Origin: Lachnospiraceae bacterium
GTDB taxonomy: Bacteria > Bacillota > Clostridia > Lachnospirales > Lachnospiraceae
Length of the DNA stretch: 57,154 bases
Direction: 5' to 3'
Assembly (NCBI GenBank): GCA_014804655.1
Contig: JAAUZK010000026.1
Location: forward strand, 1 to 57,154
Position numbers and translations under genes: made by a program. The notes under the pieces are model-generated. The model saw only the letters and a list, made by a program, of their open reading frames with translations, had not been told where the DNA came from and made no database searches. Position 1 is the stretch's first letter, and every line of letters starts with the position of its first letter. Of this stretch, positions 35,848 through 45,553 are shown in pieces.

Positions 35848-38800
35848 ATGTATCATTGCCATATTCGATTTTATCTTATCGGCGGTCATAATGTCATATT
35901 TGAATCCATCAGGGAAATGGAGCCGTTTGCCCGTTTTACGCACTCGTTTTGGGAAAGCGATGTGCCGGAAACAGAGATGGCCGCACAGGCGGATGTGCTG
36001 TTTGTCAATCTGCAGGGAGCGGATGTATCGAAAACGCTGCAAATCCTTACCGCGCATAAGAAAAAAGAGGCTGAGCTGATTCTGCTTGCCGATAGGGAGC
36101 AGGTTATGGTCTTGCCGGATGATCTGTCTGAGATTGAGGATATATGGCTGTATCCCTTACAGGAGAGGGAACTTAGATTCCGCCTTCGGAAATGGCAGAA
36201 TGACTATAAGTTGAAAAAGGATCTGTGGCAGTCCGATCAGTTTATGGAGCTTAGCATAAACAGTTCGCCGAATCTGATCTGGTTCAAGGACAAAGAAGGC
36301 GTTCACGAAATCGTAAACGAGAGTTTCTGCAAGGTGGTCAATAAAACAAGAGAGCAGGTGCAGGGACGCAGGCATGCTTACATCTGGGATGTGGAACAGG
36401 ACGATCCGGCCTGTATCGAGTCGGAACTGGAAGTTATGCGGAAGAGACAGACTTGTGTCTCAGAAGAGCATATCCGGACGGGTGAAGGTGACAGAACACT
36501 GACAACCTATAAATCCCCGCTGTATGACCTTGACGGGAGCGTCATGGGAACGGTGGGCATTGCGGTCGATGTGACGAAGGAGCAGGCCTACGAGCAGGAG
36601 ATTATTGAGAAGAAGCGGGTTTTGGAAATGCTTTTTGCCACGATGGACTGCGGCGTGATGTGCCATAGTATCGACGGAACGCAGTTGATCAGCATTAATC
36701 AGGCGGCCTTACGACTTCTGGACTATGAGTCGCTGGAGGATCTGGCGACGGATGACTTTGACCTGATTGCCGGAACGGTTGTGGACGAGGATAAGGAGAA
36801 ACTCAGGGAATGTATCAACTCCCTGAAAAAAGCAGGGGACAGTGTTAACGCAGAGTACCGCGTGCGGCATAAGGATGGGCGAGAACTGCATATTCTTGGA
36901 AATATTAAGCTCGTTGAGGAGGGCGGCGAGCTGTATTATCAGCGATTTCTGATTGATTATACGGCACAGAAATTGAAGGATGAGCAGAAACTGGCGGAGA
37001 AAAATCAGGAGATACGGTATCAGGAACAGATGTTTGAGATCTTTTCCACCTTCCTGTCTGATAATATTGACGATGTCTATATGATGCTCGACGCGAAAGG
37101 GAAAAAGGCTGAATTTGTCAGTTCCAATATTGAACGAGTGCTGGGTATTCCGTGGAAGGTCATAGTGGATGATGTAAATCAGATCGGTCATGCCGAATAT
37201 ATTACAGGGGGCGAGATCGGCTGGGAAGGTCTGTCCGCACTGGAGCCCGGAATGGCGCTGGAGCCTATGGAGACCGAGCGGATTCATCGGAAAACAGGTG
37301 AGCGTAAATGGTTCCGCGAAAGTGTATATTGCGTGCTGGTACAGGGAATCAAGAAAGTCGTTATCTATATTTCGGACCGAACCAAAGAGAAACAGATTGA
37401 GAATACGCTTTCCGAAGCATTGCATATGGCGCAGACGGCCAATAAGGCAAAGAGTGCTTTTCTGGGTAATGTCAGCCATGACATACGCACGCCCATGAAT
37501 GCGATCATGGGTTTTATTCCCCTGTTGCAGGAAGAGGCGGACAATCCGGAACATGTGCGGGAGTACACCCAGAAGATATCGGCCGCCAGCAATCATCTGC
37601 TGGGACTGATCAACGATGTGCTTGACATGAATAAGATCGAAAGCGGCGGTGCGGTACTGAATATTACGGAATTGAATCTGGCAGAGATTATTGATGAGAT
37701 CAACACGATCATCCGGCCGCAGGCTAACGCAAAGGAGCAGAGGTTTGAGATATCCACAATATCTTTACACAACGAGCATTTGTTGGGCGATAAGCTGCGG
37801 ATCAACCAGATTTTAATCAATATTTTGTCTAATTCGGTAAAGTATACGCAGTTTGGCGGTAATATCAAGATGACGGTAGACGAACTGCCGCAGGTAGATG
37901 AAAGCTATAGCCGTATCCGTTTTACCATCAGCGATAACGGTCAGGGAATGAGCGAGGAATATCAGAAGGTGATATTTGAGCCTTTCAGCCGTGAACAGAA
38001 TACGGCGTGGAATCAGGCTCAGGGCACCGGTCTTGGTATGACGATCACGAAGAGTCTGGTGGAGCTTATGCATGGTTCCATTGAAGTGAAGAGCAGATTG
38101 GGAGAGGGAACTACCTTCATAGTGGAGCTGGAGCTGAGAAGCCAGAACAAGGAGGACGATCCCAAATTCTGGAATAAGCACAGCATAACGCATATGATCG
38201 TTGCGGATGATGATGAGGACGTCTGCCGCGATATTGTAAAAAAGATGGCGGGGACGGGTGTGGAAGTACAATATGCGACCGGCGGCTCCCGAGTGATTGA
38301 AATGATTCGGAGCGCACAGGAGGCGGGAAAACCTTATGATCTGATTCTGCTGGATTGGAAGATGCCGGATCTTGACGGGATGGCGACAGCGCGGCTGATT
38401 CGGGAGAATTATTCGAATAAAATACCGATCCTTCTGTTTACGGCCTATGACTGGGCAGAGATTGAGCAGGAGGCTTTGGAGATCGGAGTGGAGCATTTCC
38501 TGCAGAAGCCGTTCTTTATGAGTAATTTCAAAGATGCGATCCAGAGAATGCCGGGCTCGGAACAAAAGAAGATTTTGACCGATAGTGACAAGAGCCTGCT
38601 GGCAGACAAACATGTCCTTGTGGTTGAGGATATTGATATTAACCAGCTGGTATTGAAGAAGCTTCTGGGTACGATGGGGGCAGAGTGCGATATCGCGGAG
38701 AATGGGCGCATAGCGGTGGACGAGTTTGTAAATGCTCCCGCGGATAAATATGATCTTATTCTGATGGATATACAGATGCCTGTCATGAACGGTTATGAAG

Positions 38801-38991
38801 CAACCAGAGCGATTCGTGCAAGCGCACATCCTTCGGCGCGAACGATCCCGATTATCGCCATGTCTGCAAACGCTTTTGTAGACGATGTCAGGGCTGCTAT
38901 GGATTCCGGAATGAATGCGCATGTCGCCAAACCCATCGTATTTGAACAGTTTAAGAAAACGCTTCGGGAAGTATTGGGGCAAAAGCAGTAA
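35848..38991 (+). CDS. Hybrid histidine kinase 3, cytoplasmic (PAS repeats, two receivers)
   Basis: A 1047-residue kinase without membrane helices. The first 110 residues look like a receiver that has lost the phospho-acceptor; then PAS domains at about 130-255, 265-375 and 395-520, HisKA with His544 (GNVSHDIRTPMNA), HATPase, and receivers with Asp836 (LLDWKMP) and Asp974 (LMDIQMP). The catalytic half is very similar to kinase 2, a sign of duplication. The ATG has TATGGAGGGAACGTC. It has room to sense intracellular redox or ligands through PAS. Confidence 0.88.
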   Translation: MYHCHIRFYLIGGHNVIFESIREMEPFARFTHSFWESDVPETEMAAQADVLFVNLQGADVSKTLQILTAHKKKEAELILLADREQVMVLPDDLSEIEDIWLYPLQERELRFRLRKWQNDYKLKKDLWQSDQFMELSINSSPNLIWFKDKEGVHEIVNESFCKVVNKTREQVQGRRHAYIWDVEQDDPACIESELEVMRKRQTCVSEEHIRTGEGDRTLTTYKSPLYDLDGSVMGTVGIAVDVTKEQAYEQEIIEKKRVLEMLFATMDCGVMCHSIDGTQLISINQAALRLLDYESLEDLATDDFDLIAGTVVDEDKEKLRECINSLKKAGDSVNAEYRVRHKDGRELHILGNIKLVEEGGELYYQRFLIDYTAQKLKDEQKLAEKNQEIRYQEQMFEIFSTFLSDNIDDVYMMLDAKGKKAEFVSSNIERVLGIPWKVIVDDVNQIGHAEYITGGEIGWEGLSALEPGMALEPMETERIHRKTGERKWFRESVYCVLVQGIKKVVIYISDRTKEKQIENTLSEALHMAQTANKAKSAFLGNVSHDIRTPMNAIMGFIPLLQEEADNPEHVREYTQKISAASNHLLGLINDVLDMNKIESGGAVLNITELNLAEIIDEINTIIRPQANAKEQRFEISTISLHNEHLLGDKLRINQILINILSNSVKYTQFGGNIKMTVDELPQVDESYSRIRFTISDNGQGMSEEYQKVIFEPFSREQNTAWNQAQGTGLGMTITKSLVELMHGSIEVKSRLGEGTTFIVELELRSQNKEDDPKFWNKHSITHMIVADDDEDVCRDIVKKMAGTGVEVQYATGGSRVIEMIRSAQEAGKPYDLILLDWKMPDLDGMATARLIRENYSNKIPILLFTAYDWAEIEQEALEIGVEHFLQKPFFMSNFKDAIQRMPGSEQKKILTDSDKSLLADKHVLVVEDIDINQLVLKKLLGTMGAECDIAENGRIAVDEFVNAPADKYDLILMDIQMPVMNGYEATRAIRASAHPSARTIPIIAMSANAFVDDVRAAMDSGMNAHVAKPIVFEQFKKTLREVLGQKQ

Positions 38992-39010
38992 AGAGGTTAT
39001 CAATGTTTGT

Positions 39011-39060
39011 CCGGTCTGCAAAGGAACATGTCTGTCAGAAGCAGACCGGGCTTCTTTTGT
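39011..39060 (+). terminator. Rho-independent terminator after kinase 3
   Basis: CCGGTCTGC (39011-39019) pairs with GCAGACCGG (39041-39049), followed by GCTTCTTTTGT. The loop is 21 bases. Confidence 0.75.
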
Positions 39061-39121
39061 CTATTTTCAACAAAATCGCCTATGATAATCTATCTAATAT
39101 AGCAAAAATGAAAAAGACCTA

Positions 39122-39150
39122 TTGCCAAAATGCCAGATAGGTTATATACT
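39122..39150 (+). promoter_or_regulatory. Promoter of the sugar ABC operon
   Basis: TTGCCA (39122-39127) and TATACT (39145-39150), 17 bp apart. The LacI-type operators start about 16 bp after the -10 box, placed to block initiation or elongation. Confidence 0.65.
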
Positions 39151-39165
39151 TAACCCAAGTCAATG

Positions 39166-39212
39166 GAAACGTTACCGATAACGATACCGATATCGTTACC
39201 GCAAACGTTACC
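39166..39212. promoter_or_regulatory. LacI-family operator array
   Basis: A perfect palindrome CGTTACCGATAACG (39170-39183) is followed by CGATATCG-centred and CGTTACC half-sites (39194-39200 and 39206-39212). Repeated CGTTACC/GGTAACG half-sites with CG at the centre are the style of LacI/GalR operators. The LacI gene at 44513 is the obvious candidate regulator. Confidence 0.7.
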
Positions 39213-39310
39213 AAGGCGGCATTTACCTAACCCGTATCCGGAATGATATCCGGTACGGTATAGGAAAACAGTAGCAAATAAATTCATTTACTGAAAGGGA
39301 GAGGAAAAAC

Positions 39311-40765
39311 ATGAAAAAGAAACTCGTAAGCGCATTACTTTGTGTAGCAATGATTTCCACACTGTTAGCCGGCTGTGGTTCCGATAATGGAAGTTCAGCA
39401 TCTACCGGCAGCAGTTCTTCAGGAACATCTGATGCGGCAGCGTCTGCTGATGACGGTGCAGGTGCTGATGAGGCAGCTCCGGCAGCAAGCAGCGGAGATG
39501 GTTCCGTATACTTATTAAACTTTAAACCTGAGACAGACGGCGCATGGCAGGATCTGGCAGCATCTTACACAAGCCAGACGGGTACAGAGGTTATGGTCGT
39601 AACGGCAGCAGACGGACAGTATAAGACAACATTACAGTCCGAGTTAGCTAAGTCCGAGGCACCTACTATCTTCACCATCGGCAGCACAGCTGACTGTGCA
39701 GAGTACGCTAACTATATTTATGATTTAAAAGACAGCGCATTATACAGTCATCTGACAGATCCGTCGCTGGCACTTGAGTACGACGGTAAGATTGCAGCAG
39801 TTGCAAACTGCTACGAGTGCTACGGTATCATCTACAACAAGACCATTCTGGAAGGTTACTGCGGCATGGACGGTGCGGTAGTTTCCTCCGTAGACGAGAT
39901 CAACAGCTTTGACACATTAAATGCTGTAGCAACAGACATCAACAACCGTGTAGATGAGATCAATGACGCGCTCGGCACAAACCTGACAGGCGCTTTCGCT
40001 TCCGCAGGTCTGGACAGCGGTTCTAACTGGAGATTCTCCGGTCACCTTGCAGGTATCGCACTGTACTATGATTTCAAGGATGCAGGCTGTGATCTGACAG
40101 CAGGACAGGGCACCGTATCTGGCAAGTATCTGGATAACTTCAAGAACGTATGGGATATGTACATTAATACATCCTCCGCTGACAAGGCAACCTTGGATTC
40201 CGGTTCTTACAACGCTGAGCAGGAACTTGGTTTAGGCGAGGCAGTATTCTATCAGAACGGTGACTGGGAGTACGCAGCATTTTCACCTGATAACGAGAAC
40301 GGTTATACAGTTACAACAGATGACCTGTCCATGATGCCGATCTACTTCGGTGTAGACGACGCTAATGAAGGTCTTGCAGTTGGTACGGAGAACCACTGGG
40401 CAGTAAATGCACAGGCATCTCAGGCAAACATTGACGCAACTTTAGAATTCTTAGAGTGGGTTATCACTTCCGACGAAGGTCGTGACGCGATCACCAACAA
40501 GATGGGTCTGACAGCACCTTTTGATACTTTCACAAACGAGTACACTTCAAACAACGGCTTTGCAGCAATGGCTAACGAGTATGCCGCACAGGGTAAGACA
40601 TCCGTAGCATGGAGCTTCAATGCAACTCCTTCCGTAGATGACTGGAGAGCAGACTTCGTAGCACCTCTTACAGAGTACACGGAAAGAGGCGGTTCATGGG
40701 ATGATGTGAAGACAGCGTTCGTTGATCAGTGGGCATATTACTGGGATCTGTCTCATGAAGAATAA
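39311..40765 (+). CDS. Sugar ABC transporter substrate-binding lipoprotein (maltodextrin type)
   Basis: A 484-residue protein with a lipoprotein signal (MKKKLVSALL...LLAGC, Cys22), then a Ser/Ala/Asp-rich linker, then a family-1 solute-binding fold. It captures sugar outside the cell for the two permeases that follow. The neighbouring 4-alpha-glucanotransferase suggests maltodextrins. RBS AAAGGGAGAGG. Codon choice is strongly biased, as expected for a highly made protein. No ATPase gene is in the cluster; a shared MsmX-type ATPase is probably used. Confidence 0.88.
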   Translation: MKKKLVSALLCVAMISTLLAGCGSDNGSSASTGSSSSGTSDAAASADDGAGADEAAPAASSGDGSVYLLNFKPETDGAWQDLAASYTSQTGTEVMVVTAADGQYKTTLQSELAKSEAPTIFTIGSTADCAEYANYIYDLKDSALYSHLTDPSLALEYDGKIAAVANCYECYGIIYNKTILEGYCGMDGAVVSSVDEINSFDTLNAVATDINNRVDEINDALGTNLTGAFASAGLDSGSNWRFSGHLAGIALYYDFKDAGCDLTAGQGTVSGKYLDNFKNVWDMYINTSSADKATLDSGSYNAEQELGLGEAVFYQNGDWEYAAFSPDNENGYTVTTDDLSMMPIYFGVDDANEGLAVGTENHWAVNAQASQANIDATLEFLEWVITSDEGRDAITNKMGLTAPFDTFTNEYTSNNGFAAMANEYAAQGKTSVAWSFNATPSVDDWRADFVAPLTEYTERGGSWDDVKTAFVDQWAYYWDLSHEE

Positions 40766-40905
40766 AGCCTAAGACACAGGCGGAGAACTGTTGCATAACA
40801 GACGATATGTAACAAGCTCTATACAAAATGTAATATACAGCAAATATTATAGAGGGGTGAGTGAAATAAAGCTTGCCCCCTTTTTCTAAGAGAAAGGTTG
40901 ATATT

Positions 40906-41763
40906 ATGGAGAAAGCAATTAAACGATATTTCCCTCTGTTTGCGCTTCCGACCCTCCTTGCATTTATCATCGGGTTCATTGTTCCGTTTGCGTACGGAAT
41001 TTTTCTATCCTTCTGTAAATTCACGACAGTTGTGGACTGGTCGTGGGTCGGATTTCAGAACTATACAAGAATCTTTGTAGTCAACGGCAAGCTGGATACG
41101 TCTTTCTTACATTCCATATGGTATACGGCGTTGTTTACAGTTGTGTCGGTGCTCGTCATCAATGTAGTGGCGTTTGGAATCGGTATGGCGCTCACCAAGG
41201 GCATCAAGGGAACAAATCTGTTCCGTACGGCATTTTTCCTGCCGAATCTGATCGGCGGTATCGTGCTCAGTTATATTTGGTTGATGATTTTCAATGCGGT
41301 ATTACAGAATTTTTCCAAGACGATCGTGTACTCTCAGTGGTACGCATTCTGGGGACTGATCATCGTCGTGTGCTGGCAGCAGATCGGTTATATGATGATT
41401 ATATACATAGCCGGCATTCAGAATATTCCGGGAGAATTGATTGAGGCAGCGAAGATCGACGGCGCAAATGCATGGCAGATGCTTTGCAACGTGACGCTTC
41501 CGATGCTAATGCCCACGATCACGATCTGCAGTTTCCTGACGTTGACAAACGGTTTCAAGCTATTTGATCAGAACCTGGCGCTCACCGGCGGTAATCCGGG
41601 TAAGTCGTCACAGCTCCTGGCACTTAATATATACGATACAATGTACGGTACGACAGGATGGCAGGGCGTAGGACAGGCGAAGGCGGTTATCTTCTTTATT
41701 TTGGTAGCGATCATCGCACTCATACAGAATAAATTGACGACGAGTAAGGAGGTTGTGGATTAA
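40906..41763 (+). CDS. Sugar ABC transporter permease, MalF type
   Basis: A 285-residue membrane protein with six helices and the EAA loop IEAAKIDGANAWQMLCNVTLP, the contact point for the ATPase. ATG 40906 follows AGAGAAAGG; a TTG eleven codons earlier is less likely. Its last base overlaps the ATG of the next permease (TAATG). Confidence 0.88.
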   Translation: MEKAIKRYFPLFALPTLLAFIIGFIVPFAYGIFLSFCKFTTVVDWSWVGFQNYTRIFVVNGKLDTSFLHSIWYTALFTVVSVLVINVVAFGIGMALTKGIKGTNLFRTAFFLPNLIGGIVLSYIWLMIFNAVLQNFSKTIVYSQWYAFWGLIIVVCWQQIGYMMIIYIAGIQNIPGELIEAAKIDGANAWQMLCNVTLPMLMPTITICSFLTLTNGFKLFDQNLALTGGNPGKSSQLLALNIYDTMYGTTGWQGVGQAKAVIFFILVAIIALIQNKLTTSKEVVD

Positions 41764-42668
41764 TGGCTAAGAGTAAAGAACAGGTCAGTGCAGTAAGAAG
41801 AGCAAGGCACGGCGGTATTCTTTCGGCTTTGTTTGCCGTGATCAGTATTTTGTGGATCTCTCCGATGCTGGTCGTGCTGTTGAATTCTTTTAAGAGAAAA
41901 GCATTTATTTTCCGTTATCCTTTCGGCTTCAGTTCCAAGTCTCTCTCTGACGGATGGGATAAATTTATGGAGGGCGCGAGGCAGATTTTCTGCGGAACGC
42001 TTAACTATAAGAACGGCTTAAAGACGACCAACTTCTTCTCATGTTTCGGTAATTCGTTGTTTATCACGGTATTTTCGGTAATGGCGATCGTCTTGTGCTG
42101 TTCCATGTGCGCATGGTATATTGTTAGGGTACACTCTGTATTTTCTAAATTTATGTACACAATGTGTCTGTTTTCCATGATCGTACCGTTCCAGATGGTC
42201 ATGTTTACGTTGTCTAAGTTCGCAAACATGCTGCATCTGTCCAATCCGGTAGGTATCATAGTTGTTTATCTGGGATTCGGCGCGGGGTTGGCAGTGTTTA
42301 TGTTTACGGGATTTGTCAAGGGCATTGCACTGGAAATCGAGGAGGCGGCAATGATTGATGGGTGCAATCCGATCCAGACATTTTTCCTGGTGGTGTTCCC
42401 GATCTTGAAACCGACCGTGGTTACGGTGGCGATCTTACAGGCTATGTGGGTCTGGAATGACTATCTGCTGCCCAGTCTGGTGTTAAATATCAACAGATAT
42501 AAGACGATCCCGATCGCGGTGCAATATTTGAAACAGAGCCACGGACAGATCGACTGGGGTGCCATGATGGCAGTTCTGGTGCTTGCGATCCTGCCCATCG
42601 TGATCTTCTATATCGTCTGCCAGAAGTATATCATCGAAGGTGTATTGGCGGGAGCGGTGAAAGGATAA
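41763..42668 (+). CDS. Sugar ABC transporter permease, MalG type
   Basis: A 301-residue permease with six membrane helices and the EAA loop EEAAMIDGCNPIQTFFLVVFP. It forms the channel with the MalF-type protein. Its start overlaps the stop of that gene, so they are coupled. Confidence 0.88.
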   Translation: MAKSKEQVSAVRRARHGGILSALFAVISILWISPMLVVLLNSFKRKAFIFRYPFGFSSKSLSDGWDKFMEGARQIFCGTLNYKNGLKTTNFFSCFGNSLFITVFSVMAIVLCCSMCAWYIVRVHSVFSKFMYTMCLFSMIVPFQMVMFTLSKFANMLHLSNPVGIIVVYLGFGAGLAVFMFTGFVKGIALEIEEAAMIDGCNPIQTFFLVVFPILKPTVVTVAILQAMWVWNDYLLPSLVLNINRYKTIPIAVQYLKQSHGQIDWGAMMAVLVLAILPIVIFYIVCQKYIIEGVLAGAVKG

Positions 42669-42675
42669 ATTAACT

Positions 42676-42729
42676 TTTTGAGGGGTTCCTTCAGATATCA
42701 GCCCCCTCTGGGCTTAGGCTGTGGCGTGG
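42676..42729 (-). repeat. Partial inverted copy of the structured repeat at 46.6 kb
   Basis: About 54 bases are the near-exact reverse complement of 46577-46632, with a few changes in the middle. It lies just after the permease stop. It can itself fold (AGGGG...CCCCT) and may serve as the operon's transcript end. Confidence 0.65.
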
Positions 42730-42885
42730 GTATGACAAGAAATAAGCATAAGGCTATGCATTTAGAAAAAATAATATTTCCTTGATAGATTGCAAGGGAA
42801 AGTGTAAAATAAAAAGGTAGTTTCCATATATTAGGATAGAAAATTATGTATTATGTAAACTGATTGCACGAAAGGATTTTAAAAC

Positions 42886-44367
42886 ATGAGAAAAAGCGGG
42901 ATATTACTGCCTGTATCTTCCATTCCGTCGAAATACGGGATCGGTACTTTTTCTAAACAGGCATATACTTTTATCGATTCATTAGAGAAAGCAGGGCAGT
43001 CTTACTGGCAGATCCTGCCGCTTGGTCCGACAGGATACGGGGATTCGCCTTACCAGTCTTTTTCGACTTTTGCGGGAAATCCTTACTATATTGATCTGGA
43101 GACGTTGATCGAGGACGGATATCTGACTGAAGCGGACTGCGATCAGTGCGATTTCGGCGATAATGACGAGTATATTGATTATGAGAAAATATATCTTTCC
43201 AGATTTAAGGTGCTTAGGACCGCTTTTCACAACAGCCATATTGAGAAAGAGGCAGATTTTCAGAAATATGTGCAGGATAACAGTTACTGGTTGGACGATT
43301 ACGCGCTCTATATGGCTGTAAAAAATTCCTTTGACGGGAGAAGCTGGAGCGAGTGGGACGAGGATATCAAGCTGCGGAAGAGTGCGGCGATGAAGCATTA
43401 TCGTGAGAAATATGCCGAGGAAGTGGTATTCTATCAGTTTCAACAGTATTTGTTCGCAAAGCAGTGGTTTGCATTAAAAGAATATGCGAACAGCAAGAAT
43501 ATACAGATTATCGGCGATATTCCGATCTATGTGGCTTTCGACAGCGCGGACACATGGGCGAATCCGGAGTTATTCCAACTGGATGATACGCTGACTCCGA
43601 TTGCTGTGGCGGGTTGCCCGCCAGATTCCTTCTCGGCTACGGGGCAGTTATGGGGGAATCCGCTGTACCGTTGGGATTATCATAAAGAGACAGGTTATGC
43701 GTGGTGGATGAAGCGCATCGCTTACTGTTATGAGCTCTACGATGTGGTGCGTATCGATCATTTTCGCGGATTTGACGAGTATTACTCGATTCCTTTCGGT
43801 GATGAAACGGCGGAGTTCGGACATTGGGAGAAGGGTCCGGGGTATGAGATCTTTAAGACGATGAAGGCCAAGCTTGGTGAAAAGGCCGTGATTGCGGAGG
43901 ATCTCGGATTTTTGACCAAATCAGTCATTAAACTGGTGAAAAGAACCGGCTATCCGGGCATGAAGATTTTGCAGTTTGCTTTTGATTCGAGGGAAGAGAG
44001 CGATTATCTGCCGCAAAACTATACGGCGAACAGCATTGTTTATACGGGAACTCATGACAACGATACGACGCTTGGCTGGTACGGACAGCTTAACCGCAGG
44101 GATAAAGCTTTTGCAAAGAAATATTTGAATATACGTTCCAATAAAGATATTCAGTGGGAGTTTATCAGAGCGGCAATGGCGAGCGTGTCTGAGACCTGTA
44201 TCATTCCGATGCAGGATTATCTGGGACTGGGCGCCGAGGCGAGAATCAATATTCCGTCCACTCTGGGCATTAACTGGAAGTGGAGAATGCTGCCGGGGCA
44301 GTTTACGGATGAGCTGGCGGAGCGCATTCTGGATATGACGAAGTTGTACGGCAGAGCACGCAAATAG
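42886..44367 (+). CDS. malQ: 4-alpha-glucanotransferase (amylomaltase, GH77)
   Basis: A 493-residue GH77 enzyme: MRKSGILLPVSSIPSKYGIG start, VRIDHFRGFDEYYSIP with the nucleophile Asp, VIAEDLGFLT with the acid/base Glu, and YTGTHDNDTTLGWY with the third acid. It moves glucan chains between maltodextrins. Normal length. RBS CGAAAGGA. The position after the transporter and before the LacI regulator fits maltodextrin use. Confidence 0.93.
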   Translation: MRKSGILLPVSSIPSKYGIGTFSKQAYTFIDSLEKAGQSYWQILPLGPTGYGDSPYQSFSTFAGNPYYIDLETLIEDGYLTEADCDQCDFGDNDEYIDYEKIYLSRFKVLRTAFHNSHIEKEADFQKYVQDNSYWLDDYALYMAVKNSFDGRSWSEWDEDIKLRKSAAMKHYREKYAEEVVFYQFQQYLFAKQWFALKEYANSKNIQIIGDIPIYVAFDSADTWANPELFQLDDTLTPIAVAGCPPDSFSATGQLWGNPLYRWDYHKETGYAWWMKRIAYCYELYDVVRIDHFRGFDEYYSIPFGDETAEFGHWEKGPGYEIFKTMKAKLGEKAVIAEDLGFLTKSVIKLVKRTGYPGMKILQFAFDSREESDYLPQNYTANSIVYTGTHDNDTTLGWYGQLNRRDKAFAKKYLNIRSNKDIQWEFIRAAMASVSETCIIPMQDYLGLGAEARINIPSTLGINWKWRMLPGQFTDELAERILDMTKLYGRARK

Positions 44368-44378
44368 ATTAAACATAG

Positions 44379-44409
44379 CGCTGGCAGTCTTCTAGTGGGG
44401 CTGTCAGCG
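44379..44409 (+). terminator. Hairpin between malQ and the LacI gene
   Basis: CGCTGGCAG (44379-44387) pairs with CTGTCAGCG (44401-44409), allowing one G-T pair. No T run follows, so it may be a weak terminator. Confidence 0.4.
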
Positions 44410-44512
44410 TCCGTATGTGGGAACACTGATACACAGGCGGAGTTATGGCTTCGGGATAAGCGGAAAACGAGACAGAAAAAGTCCATTCGGCTGTAGTTTG
44501 AAGGGGATAAAT

Positions 44513-45553
44513 ATGGCAGAGACGACGATCAAGGATATAGCGAAACAATGTGGTGTGGGGATCAGCACGGTGTCGCGGGCGATCAATAATCACCCGGACA
44601 TTAATCCGGAAACCCGCAAGATGATTATGAAAGTGATTGAGGAGACCGGGTTTATTCCCAACAACAGTGCGAGGAACCTGAAAAGAACGGACGCAAAATG
44701 TATCGCCGTACTCGTCAAGGGTATCACAAACCCTTTTTTCAGCAATATGATTCAGATCATAGAGGAAGAAACACAGCGGAACCGATATGCACTGGTGCTG
44801 CGGCACGTCGAGGCGCATGAGGACGAGGTGGATGTGGCGCTGGAACTGGAGAAGGAGAAGCGTCTCCGCGGTATCGTGTTTCTGGGCGGTCGGTTTACCC
44901 ATTCGGAAGAGAAAATAGGCAAGCTTAACGTACCGTTTATATTCAGTACGATCGGAGTGGATATCTCGGATCAGATCGGCAGGGTAGAGTTTTCCAATAT
45001 CGCGGTTGATGATAAGTTGGAGAGTAAGAGGATGACCGAATATCTGCTTGAGCTGGGACACAGAAGGATCGCATTTGTCACGGAGCGGCAGGAAGAGTCA
45101 ATCGGCCGCCGGCGTATCGAGGGATATCGGGCGGCTTTTGCCGACCGCGGACTGGAAGTTCGGGAAGAACTGGTCTGCTATGTTCAGGATGAGCTGGATC
45201 ATTTCTCTATGGAGAACGGTTATATCACGACCTGTAAACTTCTGGAATCCGGCGAAAAGGTGACGGCGATCTATGCGGCTTCCGATTCACTGGCGATCGG
45301 GGCATGCAGAGCGGTACTGGAAGCTGGCATGCGTATTCCTGAGGATATTTCCGTGGCGGGGTATGACGGCATAGAGCTGGGAGAGTATTATAATCCCAAG
45401 CTGACTACGATCAAACAGCCGGTGGAGGAGATGGCGAAGAACACCATCCGCCTTCTGTTAGATGTGATCGCAGGCAGACAGGAACACCAGCAGATCATAT
45501 TTCCGGCCGAGCTGGTGGTGAGAGAGTCTACGGCCGCCGTTAAAGAGTCATAA
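44513..45553 (+). CDS. LacI-family transcriptional regulator
   Basis: A 346-residue repressor: helix-turn-helix TIKDIAKQCGVGISTVSRAI (residues 4-23), hinge, then a periplasmic-binding-like sugar domain ending in IFPAELVVRESTA. ATG 44513 is behind AAGGGGAT; the frame is open upstream to 44417 but without a site. It probably binds the operators at 39166-39212 and releases them when a maltodextrin is present. Confidence 0.9.
   Translation: MAETTIKDIAKQCGVGISTVSRAINNHPDINPETRKMIMKVIEETGFIPNNSARNLKRTDAKCIAVLVKGITNPFFSNMIQIIEEETQRNRYALVLRHVEAHEDEVDVALELEKEKRLRGIVFLGGRFTHSEEKIGKLNVPFIFSTIGVDISDQIGRVEFSNIAVDDKLESKRMTEYLLELGHRRIAFVTERQEESIGRRRIEGYRAAFADRGLEVREELVCYVQDELDHFSMENGYITTCKLLESGEKVTAIYAASDSLAIGACRAVLEAGMRIPEDISVAGYDGIELGEYYNPKLTTIKQPVEEMAKNTIRLLLDVIAGRQEHQQIIFPAELVVRESTAAVKES

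Noticed and set aside
37813..39021. 402-codon open frame on the minus strand opposite kinase 3
   Set aside because: Antisense shadow of a well-supported kinase gene; no ribosome binding site and no recognisable domain.
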